Source of the DNA: Ceratothoa steindachneri
Lineage: Eukaryota > Arthropoda > Malacostraca > Isopoda > Cymothoidae
Direction: 5' to 3'
Length of the DNA: 64,000 nt
Assembly: GCA_963969495.1 (NCBI GenBank)
Contig: OZ018322.1
Span: forward strand, 157,076,848-157,140,847
This document shows, piece by piece, positions 43,710 through 57,069 of the stretch; positions within the stretch are counted from its first letter, which is position 1; each line of letters opens with the position of its first letter. The notes under the pieces are model-generated. The model was not told the origin of the DNA, searched no databases, and saw only the letters and a program-made list of their open reading frames with translations. The position numbers were made by a program, and so were the translations under genes.

Positions 43710-45142
43710 ATAAGTGCGAGATATGGTATCCAATTTATATTAAGATTTAAATATTAATTTGATTTTTCTTTCTCCAACATTAATATATTTATAGACCCCA
43801 ATGAAATATCAGCATCATTAACCAGCTGCTTCCAACAACAATTGCATTCAACATAGCCACTTAGCTTTATTCCTGAAACTGCTTGGTTTTCTACGATAGC
43901 TCTCACAACTTTGGAGAAATCTCACACACTCTTATTATAAGCAGGCTCAACATTTTAATGTCCAGTAAATTAATAAGTGGAATTTCAATAAGAATAGTAT
44001 AGACTAATTGGATTTGATTTCCCTAATGTTGTATGTATGGCTCGTTTACGTACAACTATAATATATCTTAAAAGCCAATTACTTAACTTCATTGGATTTT
44101 TAACATTGGTTTCTAAATGTTATTTTATTATGAACGTTTAAAGTTTGAATATGAATCTTACTGCTACGTCTTTACCTTAAAATACGTCACTCAAGCTCTC
44201 ATTTACTATAATTTTGAAGCAAACACATTAGGTGTAACAAGATCACTGTATTTCAAAATCCTAAGATATGTGACAACACGCATGTTATGTTATATATATA
44301 ACAACAAGCCTCCATTGCACTTCTGTTGACAAGAGGGTACTGCTATTTATGACGTAGTCAGCTGGGATTTAGATGCTATATAAATCATAAGAAAGCGCTT
44401 TAACCTCATATCATTATTAGGATCAGATTTATTATCCTCATACCGTGCGCTCCTAACTCATTTCCGGGATTTTCCGCAAGTAGGGGTAATTTAGTGGTAA
44501 ATTTGTTCTTTGAGACAATGGAATTTAAACAATCCAAACTTCAGCAGTAAAATAAAAATCAACAGAAACATAACTATTTTTAGAGTGTGCCTGTGTTATT
44601 AATAGTTAATGTTTCATTCATATCAACATTATTAGGAAACGGGATAAGAAATTCTCAAATATCTCCCAGTATTCATCTCTGCCTCCAAATAGTAGTATAT
44701 TATATCTGCGCTACGTTTTCATTTAATTGTTTCGAGTTTAGTTATTTTAGTGCATTTATTGAAGCGTTTTACTCTTTGATCATCAGTATTTCAAGTAAAT
44801 ATTTGCGTCCACTGATGAGGGAAAGTATTTCTCATATTTATTGATATTTTATCGGTCTTGTACATTATGTTTCGACTTTTAGCATAGTTTTAAGATAATA
44901 TCTTCAACTTGTTATTGGTCTTCTTTTCGGTACTATGATGTCAAGTAGAATCCGATCAGTAATTTTTCTTGCCATTCAAGGTTTCTTATAGTTTTCACTA
45001 TATTCTGATGTTTGGTTTGTCCACTTATGCAAATAGTTAATTTTCTCTTACTCCAAATTACCCTCATCATAATGCATTGATGGGCAATCAGTTGTTTTGC
45101 AGGATATTCGGTTATTAGATATAAACAACTGATTTATATTTC
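43710..45142. other. No gene recognised
   Basis: AT-rich DNA with scattered short frames (44,117-44,329; 44,587-44,844) that show no motif. Confidence 0.45.
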
Positions 45143-45163
45143 ATATATATATATATATATATA

Positions 45164-45222
<59 letters not shown>
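45143..45222. repeat. (AT)n microsatellite
   Basis: About 38 AT dinucleotides, interrupted once by a C and once by a G. Confidence 0.95.
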
Positions 45223-46504
45223 CGGACTTAGCAGGAAAATCAAGATGTAAGCGATGGTAGAGAACATGATTTATTGTACTAGACATTTCGAAATAGACAC
45301 TGTTCATCTTAAGTTGCTAGAGACAATAAATACAAATATTATAACATGTTTATTAGTCAACATTTAACAAATTGTTCAAAGAAAAATAATATGAGTAAAA
45401 TTGCACCAATAAAAATGTAGCTTAAACCAAAGGACACAAATAAATTTAACTTACAATGATTAGATGTTAAAACTAGAAAAATATAGATAATAGGTGAGAA
45501 TAGAACAACATCCGATTAGAACTAAGGAATTAATTTCGGGAAATAGTGAAATAGGATAGAAAAACCCTAAAATGAGTCTATATATAAAATAAAATAAAAA
45601 TACTTACACTGACTGAAATTTATGTGAATGACGAAGATCTAAATTACAAGCCAAACATTATAAGAGTTATAGAGGCAACAAATTTTACGAATATGAATAA
45701 CAAGGGAATGAGTTGTTTTAAGTATGTTATAAGGAAATTGGTTTTTTGGAAACTATTCAGTGGATTTGCAAACCTGAAAAAGGAAAAAGAGGTGTTTTGT
45801 TGGATAAAACTGATCTCTTCAAACTTTTCTACACAAATATTGACATCTGTTTAGATTCAACATATCTACTTAATTCCCCTGCGATAATATTTTAATTTCC
45901 TCTATCTATTCTTATTCTTATTTAGAGTGATGGAAAGGATAACCATTCACTATTTCTGTAGTGATGCGAGATTTCCCAGGAAAAAGGAACTCTATTGGAT
46001 GTTTAGGATTATAGTTATATAATTTTTAGAGTTGAAGATTAATGTTAAATTTGTAAATTAAATCCTAGTCATATCTAATAATTTAAACATAAAAATTGAT
46101 ATTTTAATGAAGAACTAGATTCCTGACTACTATATGATAATAAAATATTGTAAAATTATTATTTTATCTAGGTAGGAGGCTAACCGTTAAATCTTTAATC
46201 ATTTTTCTGCCTGGATACTTTTCGTTATTTGAAAATATTTGAGTCAGCGATAATGTCAAAGTTGTAGCGATTGGAGTTAGGGTATCTGATTTAATTTCTA
46301 TGCGAGTAGTCTCCCATAGAAGGCAAAGAATTATTTTTCCTTGGTGGGAAAAATTTACACATCATACGTTTACTTTGGTTAGGCCATTGCCACATTGTTA
46401 ACCTTAGCTTTCACTAAGGGTCAAGGCTCCCTCTTTCTCTTTATTAATCTCTTTTATTTTCTCTCCCTTCTTAGATTTTTAATCCTCTTCACAGTGCTGT
46501 GACA
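45223..46504. other. No gene recognised
   Basis: AT-rich. A plus-strand frame at 45,624-45,854 has no recognised family. Confidence 0.45.
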
Positions 46505-47230
46505 CAAATTGGCTCCCAACATGAGGCATGATTATATGTAATGGGCTGCGAGGGTCGCGAATTAAGCCAATGTTGCAGGGTGTTGGTGCCTTGGGGATCA
46601 AAGACTTCCCGTGATTAGCAAGAGTCTGATTGTTCGAGATTATTAGTTGAAGGATAATGGTGGAAAATGGTTCAAGAAGTTAAGGTGTGATTGTCAATTT
46701 AAACTTTAATCTGGAAAAGCTAAAAATACGGAAGCTAAACCACAAAACAAAAAGGTACTGAATATCCGAAAGTTAGTGACAAAATTGGTGATGGGGATAC
46801 GATACACCACTCGGAAGTTGATGGAGAAGCGACCGAGATGAACCTAAGAAGTTTTGTCGCTGAATGATTTCGAAATCAAATTCTTGTGGTTTAGCCATTT
46901 TGTTATAAAGGAAGAATTTTGGTGGATATGAACTTTACCCGGAAAAGATACTAGGTTAATTAAATATAATTTTGGGCATTATCTTTTTTGACTGTAGGAA
47001 GGCTCGTGATTTCAGCCACGAAAAAAATGGTAAACAAAATCGAATGGTACTTTTATGATAAGTAAACGCAGATGGTTCATAATTTTCCCATATGGGTAGG
47101 TAGCCAGAAGATCTCTGCTACCAACGAGCACAAAGCTAGACATTTCAGGATGCCATAATTGTGTTAGAGACCATTTTGGAAAGGAATGCCGTAGTGAAGG
47201 AATATTATGTGGCAATATAGTATTTAGTGA
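46505..47230 (+). pseudogene. Possible LTR-retrotransposon leader and gag remnant
   Basis: ATTGGCTCCCAACATGAGGC at ~46,508 resembles the LTR/primer-site junction of some LTR elements, where TTGG is followed by a tRNA-complementary segment. Downstream, the plus strand at ~47,140-47,200 reads LDISGCHNCVRDHFGKECRS, close to a CCHC zinc knuckle but one residue short between the second Cys and His. Between them, frames are broken by many stops. Gag knuckles bind element RNA. Either signal alone is weak, and together they are suggestive of a BEL/Pao- or gypsy-type element. No LTR pair was found. Confidence 0.3.
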
Positions 47231-48099
47231 TGTAGGAAAGGTAAGAAACTAGAAGAATCCGCTAATATAATGTGGGCCATTCTGTATTGGCCCTAGTGAC
47301 TGGTTGCAATTGCCTACGGATAAAAGGTGTGAAAGATATGAGAAGAAAAGTGGTTATTATAATTTAAATAACACTATAAAATCTAGTATTAAACGCAGTT
47401 CTATTTAAGGTAAAACTGTTTATGTATAAGGAATGTAGTATACATAAAAATAAAGGCTACTATAGACACTGGCTTAGAAATATTTCGTGCATTTTCGCTT
47501 TCTAACAAAGTCAGAGAGTGTTCCAAATATTCTTTGATTGATTAGGGTGCTAGTTTAAAGTGTCAAGCTTGCTAAAGATTGGTAATTCAAATGGGCATAT
47601 ATGTTTTAAGAATACGTTGGAAAAGAATGGGAATATGCAACTTGTAATTCTAAGACACTAGAGTTCCTTTTATGCCTAAATCCTTTCTAATTTCTTTTCG
47701 CTTTGAAAGTTCATCACAATCCTTCCCATGTGGGCCGGGTTAAGCCCTTAACTTGATTACTCGTTACCCGTATGTAAGAATTACCTTTTTACCATAGTGG
47801 GCTATAATTTGATTCTTTACTATAATGGTTACTCCTCAAGTTAATAATGTCAAACCGGGATGGAAACTCATATGTTAACGTGGAGTTTCACACTCGCTTC
47901 TTATGTATATCAAACGTAGTAAGGATAATAAGTAGTATTTCGCAGCCTTCAATTGTGAGATTGGCATTTATGAGAAATACGACGAGCGTTAGGGCAGTGA
48001 AAGGGAACACTAATGAAGAAAGTACTCTGGGAAAATATAAAATTACATTTCTGCAAAGAACGAGTAATTATCGGGATAAAGTAGATACAGTTACATAGT
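47231..48099. other. No gene recognised
   Basis: No family match. A plus-strand frame at 47,847-48,098 ends at the LINE 3' boundary and is probably incidental. Confidence 0.4.
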
Positions 48100-49130
48100 T
48101 ACATAAACACAGGGAGCTAGCATGGACTACTTAGTCCACTCAAAGAACATTGTCGCCACGATGCTTATTCACGCGACATTCAATCCACAAAAATATCATC
48201 ATTCGTAAAATATCTGTAAATTTATTTTTTAAATTATTCTCACTACTATCATTTAAAACCTCCGCGGGGACTGCGTTCCATTATTCAATGATTTAAGAGG
48301 TAATTTTTTTTACCTATGTTCCTTGAAAACCTCCCTCCTCTTAATTTAATCTGTTGTACGTGTAATATCATGTTCGTACTGAAAAATATTTACATAAATT
48401 ACGTTTTCCAATTTATTTAGAATTTTGAAGACTTTAATAACCTTATCTCTCAATCTCCTAGTCTCGAGAGTTGGTAGTTTTAATACATTTAATCTTTCAG
48501 TATGACTTTTTTTCTAATCGAAGGAACTAGTTTAGTTGCCCGTCGTTGAATTCTTTCCATTTTATTGATTTAACATGTGAATTAGGTGACCCCAATTGTA
48601 TCGTATATTCCAGGTGTCGCCTTACTTTGCTTTTATAAAGATGGATGAATATATCTTGGTGTTTGTAGTGAAAACTTCTCGCAAAAAATCAAATCATTTA
48701 GTTTGCCTTCTTAAACGTTTCTTTACACTGATTGTTTAACTTAATATCATTAGAAACCCGCACACCTAAATCTTTTTCTTGGTCCACGTAAATAAGATTT
48801 TTAAAACCCATTTTATAGTTAAAACTTAGGTTGTTTCTACCTACGTGCAAAACTCTACACTTAGCTAAATTGAATTTCAAGTTCCATTTATTAGACCATT
48901 CGAAGATTTTATCTAGATCCCGCTGAATTAATTTGATATCGTTTTTAATTAAAATTTTACCTCCAATTTTTGTGGTGTTGGCAAATTTGGATAAACTACC
49001 AATAAGGCCGGTCGGTGTTCATATCGTTTACACAAATAATGAAGAACAATGGTCCGAGCACAGACCCCTGTGGCACGCCACTAGTTACATTTTTCCACTC
49101 AGAATATTTATCCTTCAAAACTACTCTCTA
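48100..49130 (-). pseudogene. CR1-like LINE fragment: RT palm to 3' end
   Basis: On the minus strand, TSGVPQGSVLGPLFFIICVN (motif B) is followed by KFANTTKIGG, where the FADD motif C has lost both catalytic Asp. Then come WSNKWNLKFNLAKCRVLHVG, DLGVRVSNDIKLN, a stop-broken thumb, MERIQRRATKLVPSIR, LKLPTLETRRLRDKVIKVFK and a WNAVPAEVLND-like end. The 3' end near 48,090 has two copies of ATGTAACT, the short terminal tandem typical of CR1-group elements. The upstream RT and endonuclease are absent, as expected for 5' truncation. It is a different subfamily from the 30-34 kb element (different motif B/C context). Confidence 0.85.
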
Positions 49131-49572
49131 CTTACAATTACCTAGTCATGACTCTATTCATTGTAGGAGGTTTCCCCTAATTACAGGAGCAAAAGTTTAG
49201 TTATTAATCGCCTATGAGAAACGGTGTGTTGAGTCTCACCTAACGGAATCCTCCTTTCTTCTTACTAAACATTCGGGCTCTTCAAATTCCGCTATTGCTC
49301 CGGTCGTTTCATTTTATTTTGTTCGAATACTCCGAGAGTTTCCCTTTTCCAAGAATGATGGAAAAGAGGCGGAGAAAGGTCTAGGTTATCCTGATCCAGT
49401 GGATTATGCTATTGCAACTTTGCGTAAGTGGAAGTTACAGTCCCTTACTCTTAGCATCGATAGATAGGTATAGACTTCTAGGGCGTTCCCTTAGGTTAAA
49501 GTTGTATATTTTATTATTTCTCAATGGTTTGAATATTTTTGCTTTATCTATTAGAGTTATTTAAATTTTACA
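49131..49572. other. No gene recognised
   Basis: Sequence upstream of the truncated LINE, without visible features. Confidence 0.4.
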
Positions 49573-49954
49573 TACGGTTAGGATATAGAAATTCACTATT
49601 GAATTGTAATTTCACCTAAGAAGCTAAATAGAAAATTTCAACCCCTAACAGTCTGGGTCTTATTATAACCGGATTTAAGTCATGTCATTTAAATTCAGAA
49701 TTGCATTTTAGAAGATATATAAACCTTTTTCGCGCTGTTGCCTCAAAGCTCTTCCAAAATGCCTGTAATTAGGATATAGACATTCACTATTGAATGGTAC
49801 ATTCACTTAAGAATCTAAATGGAAAGTTTCAATCCCTGACAGCCTGGGTCTTATGGTAACCCGCTTTAAGACATGTCATTTAAATTCAGAATTGAATTTT
49901 AGAATATATATGAACCTTGTTTGCGCTGTTGCTTCAAAAGCTCGTCCAAAATGC
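49573..49954 (+). repeat. 191-bp tandem duplication with TATA-like elements
   Basis: The block beginning near AGGATATAG at 49,580 is repeated at 49,771. Each copy contains CATTTAAATTCAGAATTG and then an AGAAGATATATAAACC- or AGAATATATATGAACC-type stretch followed by CGCTGTTGC. The copies differ by roughly a tenth. The duplicated TATA-like sequences could be promoter-associated, but no transcript or ORF is visible. Confidence 0.85.
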
Positions 49955-52900
49955 CTGTTATTATCTCTAATTCTAGGAACGACAAACTTAATTCGGTTAG
50001 AGATGGAGTTTTCCTGACAATGACCAATTGGACATGATGATTTGAATGGGTCTTTTAATTGAGAACGCCAACGGAGACACTAAAAAGTTTGAATGTGGGT
50101 CCCTTTAATCGTCGTGTCGTAAGTATTTTCTGCAGCCTTGCTTCAGTCACGTGCCAAAGGGGGCACTGAGTTAATGATGAGAGATGTAGCTCCTTATGGA
50201 TGTTTGTAGGGGTATAAATAAACTTTGTCTCTCCCAGATTTTCAGCATTTTTATTCCCGGAAAGGGCAACCACTCAGCACTTCAGCAGTTATGCGCGCTC
50301 GCACTGCATGTTAAGATATAATGGAACTTCGGAATTGAAACTATCTGATTGATTTCCTCCTTTTCACCATTAAGAATAAAAGTAACACCGTAACTTATCA
50401 ACGGATCATTTATAATAATTTAAACTTTAAATGTTATGTCTTCGTGACCTAGTGTGTATTATGTGAGGATTATTGTGCCAATATTTTTCTCTTTCGTCTT
50501 TATGATCTTTGATGGGGAAAAGGTTTCCTGACTAATATTTGTAAATATGCTACTAGTTTAATCATCAAATTGTTTATCTTATGGGCTGCACTTTCATCTG
50601 TGGTAATTTTTATTCCTGGGTATTTTTCATTATTACAAATATTTGAATGATTGTAAAGGGGCAAGATTGATGTTAAGGCATGAGTTATTTTTCATGAGGT
50701 ACCTAGGTTGGTTCATATCTGGTAACGTATGGTTGGACCTAAAAAAAGCGAGTATATTTATAAAATCTTATCGTTATTTTTCTTGGCGCTTGGGTCACGA
50801 GATATTTAGATCCCTTATGTCTGCTCTCGGGATACCACAGCGTTTATCTAAGGGGTGGACACTTATTTCTCTCTCTTAGTGGGGCATAATGGCTACCTTA
50901 AAAAAATAACTTTGCCTTTATTCCCATTTTTCTTATATCACACTTTATTACATTTTCCTCTTTACTGTTTGTATGAATATGAGCAAATATGGTAAGCTGG
51001 TATTAATCACCTACCACAACGTTTCGCCATATTTTATAACTGACCCCAAAAGCTTTTTGAAAGCAGAAAGAAAAATGCAGAATCGAAAGAATGCAGCCCA
51101 TATATCCATATTATACAAAAGAGAGCAAGTGGATGTGAATCAAATCTATGAACCAAGTAAGGAATTTTAAAGGCAAGAGTAAGGGACATTGAAAGAAAGC
51201 TCAATTAAGGCAACCCAGCCAGAAAGAACAGGAGAACCAACGCTACTTGGGAGTTATGGGTTCAACTTCCGTCAGAATATTTTAATTTTTTCCTGCAAAT
51301 TATTTTTTTGATACTTCTGCCTTCCTGAAAATTCATCTTATGACCATGTATAGTGCAATGAGATGTAATGTCTGATAGCTGGTCCCACTTTTAACGGCAA
51401 TCTGTGCGATCAACATTAAGGATAAAGCCGTAATCACTTACCTATCAAGAGCTACTCCCTCATGGGTCATTTTACCTAGATTATACGAAAATACAATAAT
51501 ACTAATCACTAAATTTCCCGCCCTTTTTGCTTTCACAAATTTACATATAAACATAGAAAATCCTTAAACATAAAAAATTTAGAATCTTTACATCCAAAAA
51601 TAGTTAAGATGAAATTGGCAAAAGTGTCGAGAAAAATAATCATAGAAATCAGATAAACAACAAAGACAAAATTAATAAAGTGATAAAGAAATAATAGAAG
51701 TCGAATTATAATCTATGAATACTCGATTTAATAGCAAAGGCGATATGTCTTTTTGGCTCTTCATTAATATTTCTAGAGGTAGAGAGGTAGAGAGGCAGAC
51801 AAGGAACATTTAGGATAGGGAAAAAAATTTCGTGGAAATATCTTAATCTTTACTTTTGAGTATGGTATGAGGACAAGGACTGGATTAGCAAGGGATAGTA
51901 CTAATAAATAACACGAGAAGCGGGAGAAGCTAAGGATGAATAAAAATCACAATAGCAAAAGACTTCATTTCCCGAGGTTATCGCAATCTCACACCTAGGT
52001 AACTTGTTTATAATTTTGCGACAGGTAATCGAAAAGTATAAACTTGAACTCAACTAAATTGTGGTAAATAAGGAATTGAACTTCATCATCGTATTAGTAT
52101 TAAAAAATATTTCCGAACCTATTCCTTGAAGCCTGTTTTCTAATACGTTCTTCACCTCAGATTCTCGAGGTGATGCCAGAATCTCGACTAATCACACACA
52201 GAGTGAAAGACGGGTCGTGTCGTAAGGCACTCCTACTTCATGTTGACATCTGCTATTTATATATTGGGTTCATGCTTTTTTATGCAATCGATATTTAATA
52301 TGGTATTTTAATTCTAAAAAATAAGCACGAACTGGTGAAATATTCTAACGAATTTATTTTATTAAGATTTTTGGTGGAATCGATCATCTTATAATTGGAG
52401 AAAAATAAAAAAAACAGATAAAATTATAATCATTATATAATCCTGAAAATTATTTCTAAATTATTATTTTTTTATGACGATAAAAATAGGAGATAAAACC
52501 CCAATGATATTGTGTGCATAAGTATATATTGCAAATTTACCTAATTCCTAGTTTAGGTGTCATGTGTGGCTTAATACTTATGATAATATCCGAAATCATG
52601 TAATTTAGGAATGAAAAAATCGGTAATTGTCTTGTAGTGAGTAGAGAATGTGCGTTCATCATTAATGACACAATTTACTCACTGCTAAAATTAAAACTCA
52701 TGCTGGAATCGTTGAAAAGGAGCTAAGTCTGAGCACCGAAAGAGTTCATTGATGGTCGTTATGGAGCGTTTCGCTATGATTGGTTACAGAAAGGTAACTC
52801 CATTATTTTCTTTATAATAAAACCCACACATCTACCTGAAATGATTTCATCTGAAAAGAGCAATACAATATCAATGTTATTTATATTCAATATCCGAGTT

Positions 52901-53396
52901 TTTCATGAATCAAAATTTTCTTATTCCCCCATTTTTGCCTCCGGCGGCATATCTGGCAACTATTCGCAATAAAACACTGCGTCGGGGCTCACAAATGATG
53001 CTCAATCTTTTTCCTGATTGATATATCCCCAACCTCTTTTTAAAAATTCTCTCTAAATATACATATAATATGTTGGCTTAATAGCCTTCATATTAAGTCA
53101 TTTTTTTAAACCTTCTTAATACGGGTAATTTTCAGAAATTTACTAGCACTCTTCCCTAATTATCAATTTCCGAAGAATGGGTTAGTAATTGTTTCCACCC
53201 AAAACTGTGATGTATATTACTTTTAGAAAAAATACTTTTATAATTAACACATTATGATAATAATTTAATCTTTTATCAAATATTTTCAACTATAGTATTA
53301 TTAAACGAAATTTTGCCCCAAGATTATGTCCTTATCATTGTGTCGTATCCTTTCTAGTTATTACATGTGTAATAAAATTCCTTATTTGCACTAGAC
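49955..53396. other. No gene recognised; one TATAAATA motif
   Basis: TATAAATA occurs on the plus strand at 50,213-50,220 in a slightly GC-richer stretch that could be an old LTR. Open frames at 50,643-50,879 and 50,973-51,170 show no family. The rest is AT-rich. Confidence 0.4.
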
Positions 53397-54632
53397 CAGT
53401 AGTTTTCAACCCTTTTATGATAGTGACACCCTAATTTCTATCTAGAAGCAACCACGGCATCCCAATATAATCTTAATTACCTATAAATAAATAATTACGT
53501 GGAAAGCCCTTCAAAATCAACCACGATTGATATGTAATCTACTTTAATCGGAATAAGAGATAAATAAATATTACCTTTAAAAGTTTATTGGAATATTTGC
53601 GCTTAATGACTATCACATAATTCTTTAATATTGTTCTGAAAATTGAGCTCGGCGATAATTTACTCGAAATTTACAAGCTCGTGCAAGATTTATTTTTGTT
53701 AAGGTATTTGATTAATTATTCTCTCGTCTAAACTGATTCCCAAAACTTACATATAAAAAATAAGTACCAAGAATAAATTAAATTTTGCTATTAGATTTTA
53801 AACGTTTCTCTTCAGCTAGCAAAAATTCCGCTTAAAACAAAAATCTGTGATAAAGACCTTTTCGTAATGCAAATTACTTTCGGCAAACGTTTGAAATTAA
53901 TAAATGGACATAAGGAGTAAAGAAATTTAGAATGATTTAAATGTCTATAATTGACCAAACGATGAGGAAGGGAAACATTTGCAATTAACGTTACTATAAC
54001 AGCGCCAAACTACATAGGTTACCTTTTTTTGAGTGATAGAGATTTTAGGGGGTGATGGTACACTCATATAAATAGACTTCTCTAAGTTAAACGCAAGTGT
54101 TTTGCTAAATTAATTTTGTTAATATGCTTAATGCGTTTACTTAAAAAATTAACCTATTAGCAAGAAATGGCATAATTTTAATTGTTGAAATAGAAGAAGA
54201 GTTTTCTTCTACTGTTTAGAAAAAGGACGTGAACAGTCAAGTTGAGTAAATGGATTACAAGAAGACAATTTGATGAACGTTTAGAGATAAATTAATAAAT
54301 AAGTGTATATAGAACTTATTTATGAAAAGAGAATAATCAACCCTTTAAGTGGAGAGTGGAATATCGATATTGTTTACATTTTGATAGGCTAGTTTTTTAC
54401 TGGTAAGTTGCGATTAAGATTTCCCGTTAGATGGTGGTATCTTTGTAAAAGACTTCTTATGATAATATTTGACTAAATAAAACCCCAATAGATTCCTTTA
54501 TTACATCACTCTATTTAAACTGAGGTAAATCGGATCTCATTAGAAGTTAACTTGGCTGCTAATGGCCATAGTATTCTAAAATATCCACATTGTAGAGTCT
54601 TGGATGAAAATATCCAGGGTTGAGAAGCCCTG
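53397..54632. mobile_element. Candidate non-autonomous hAT element (~1.24 kb)
   Basis: The left end CAGTAGTTTTCAACCC and the reverse complement of the right end, CAGGGCTTCTCAACCC, match at 12 of 16 positions and follow the CAG-TTCTCAACC consensus of hAT termini. The left subterminal CACGGCATCCC resembles the CACGGCACCCC stretch seen in related elements. The interior has no transposase ORF, so any copy of this form would depend on an enzyme made elsewhere. The eight bases outside each end do not match, so the target duplication is decayed or the pairing is wrong. Confidence 0.5.
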
Positions 54633-57069
54633 AAAGTTATTGGATTGTAGTAATTCCCCTATAAATTATGAATGGTTTTCACGTTTATCACACCTTCCCT
54701 TAAAATGGCTGGCTTATCGAGTTTCCTAAATTTTATTGAGGAAATAATGCTAATTATAGGACCAAAGTCAAAATAATCATTTTCCGCGCAGATTCTGTGG
54801 GAGAAACATACAAAATCGTTTCTTTAATTCATTAAATTGAAATATCTTCCTATTACACTTTTGTGAGTGTGAAAATATTTGTCTTTTCTGGAGGATTAAT
54901 ACAGATATTCGCACAAATGAACATCAACAAGAACGTGTCAAGACAGCTCCAACATAAAATGTTAAAATGATTTACACAATTCCTGTGAAAATAGGGATAA
55001 AGAATTTGCCATTTTGCCCCCCCCCCTTCGCCTCCTAATCTTTTTGTTTGCTTTAAAGTCACATTTACGATGAACGTTTTCTTGTTTTAGGAGCATTTGT
55101 GGGGATGAACATATGTGCGCATGGATTTATCTGTATGAATGTGTATCATTGGTGCTAAATTGTGTCAATTAAGCGTGTCATTCATCTTGTAAAAAGGAGA
55201 AGAATGTCTTTAAAAGCGAAGGGAATAGCATTCGCCTCACTAGCTGATTAAGGTTGCCTTAATATTTAAATTAACCGAATTCTTCGAAATTATTCCCCTT
55301 GTAGTTTTTAAAATCAACTATTCTGATTGGAATTTTTGGTAACTTGGCAGGGAAAGAGTTTCATCTCCTTATTTTACTAGGGAAAACTAATGAAATTACT
55401 TCCCATATTTTGAGGTGGTAGTTTTAAGTTAGACAAGAATACATGCGAACAAGTTCGAAAGAACTTTGGGCTATGAACTTTTTGATCGATCTGAAGTTTC
55501 GGAAGCAGAGATAAAGCAGGTCTATCTTTTGTGGCGTAATATCTACCTCAAAATCCGTTAGATGTATATAAATTTCAGTAAGTGTAGAGAGGTAGAAGGT
55601 AGACGCAAAGATTAGCCATAAAAAACTTGTCCATGAGAGATCTTATCATCCATCTTAATTTGTGAACGGTAGGCAAGAAATAATTAGAGTAACTTATGGC
55701 ACCATTTTTCACAAGTAAAAGCCGCAAACTAAAAACGCTCAGAGTCTGTGAAACGAAGTCTCGTCGGTCAGAAGAAACTGGAGTAATTCGAGACTCTCGA
55801 TCCCTTACTCTCATCTTGGGCATTCGTTTGAACCCATAAGCAAGTTAACTCTCAAAGACTTACCTCGAGTGGGTTGCCTTTTTAGATGATTTAACCAAAT
55901 ATCATATAAGAAAGAAGAAAAAGAAAAGGTCATCTGGAATTTTGCGCAATACTTCAGTTTAGGGGAACACGATAGAGGGCACTATTTCTACGCTAAAGTT
56001 TAGGCTTTATTACGTCAGATGGTAGCCTACTCTGGATATGGCAAATCACGGCATTATATTTGTTGTTATTTTGTTTTGAGCCTCTATTCCTTATTATTTT
56101 GTGAATGCCTGCACTTCTACTCAATTATATTATTTAGTAATGCATTTATATTCTTTATGTTTAGTAATGTATTAAGTTTTTTTTTAGGTTTCGTTTACCT
56201 ATTTCGTTTAAATACACAAGTCACTTTAGGCATTCCAGTCGGCCTATATGGTTTCGGTTTGGCGCGGAAAGTACATATTTTTAAGATACTATACCATGAG
56301 ATGGTTAAATTTGACATTTAAATACGTAAGCCTTGTTTTCTCTTAATGTTAAAATAATCTATTATTTTCATACGCTGGCAACTCTTAATTCGACCGTATT
56401 TCAAACATTAGTAACTCTAGAAGCAAGCAATTAAAAGAGTGTGATTCTTGCGCATTCTGTTTGAGGAAACTTAATACAACTTTTATTAATTCTTTGGACA
56501 TTTTACTAGACTATTGTATAGATCATAGCCTTATTTTAAAAGCGAAGTTTTGCAACAAGTTTGGAAAAGTAGCGTGGCTCGATTATAATAGTGAAAGGTA
56601 GAGATGGTTGAGCCTTTGTCATGAAGTGTTTACATTTGTCAACAAATTTCAACTTTTTTCTGCTGAGTTGAGTGTGAGACCTATTCTTGGGAAATTCGGG
56701 GTCACTGAGTTTAAAAATGGCAATAGTTTCTTTCTTTCACGTCAAGTTTTTTATTTATGGACTGTTCCATATTGGTTCGACCAAGTGAACAGAAGTGGAG
56801 GCGTTTGATATTCTTCTTATTTTATTTTAGTTATGCATATAGACTCCTCTTTATGCACATCTCGATATATAAAGCAATTGTGTATAACATAACCTTGTGT
56901 TTGATCCAAATTGTTTTATGAAATATCATTCAGTAATATGGACTCAATACGAAGGAAATGTTTGAATTCTCCTGACTCGATTTGCACTGCGCCAACTCAA
57001 AGAATGAACATTAGTATCTTTGTGAAAAGAGAATATTTGGCTTACTTTATAATTAAAGTTAGGCAATCA
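54633..57069. other. No gene recognised
   Basis: AT-rich. A C-run at 55,017-55,026 and several frames of 60-100 codons (for example 56,019-56,321, hydrophobic) lack any recognised motif. Confidence 0.45.
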
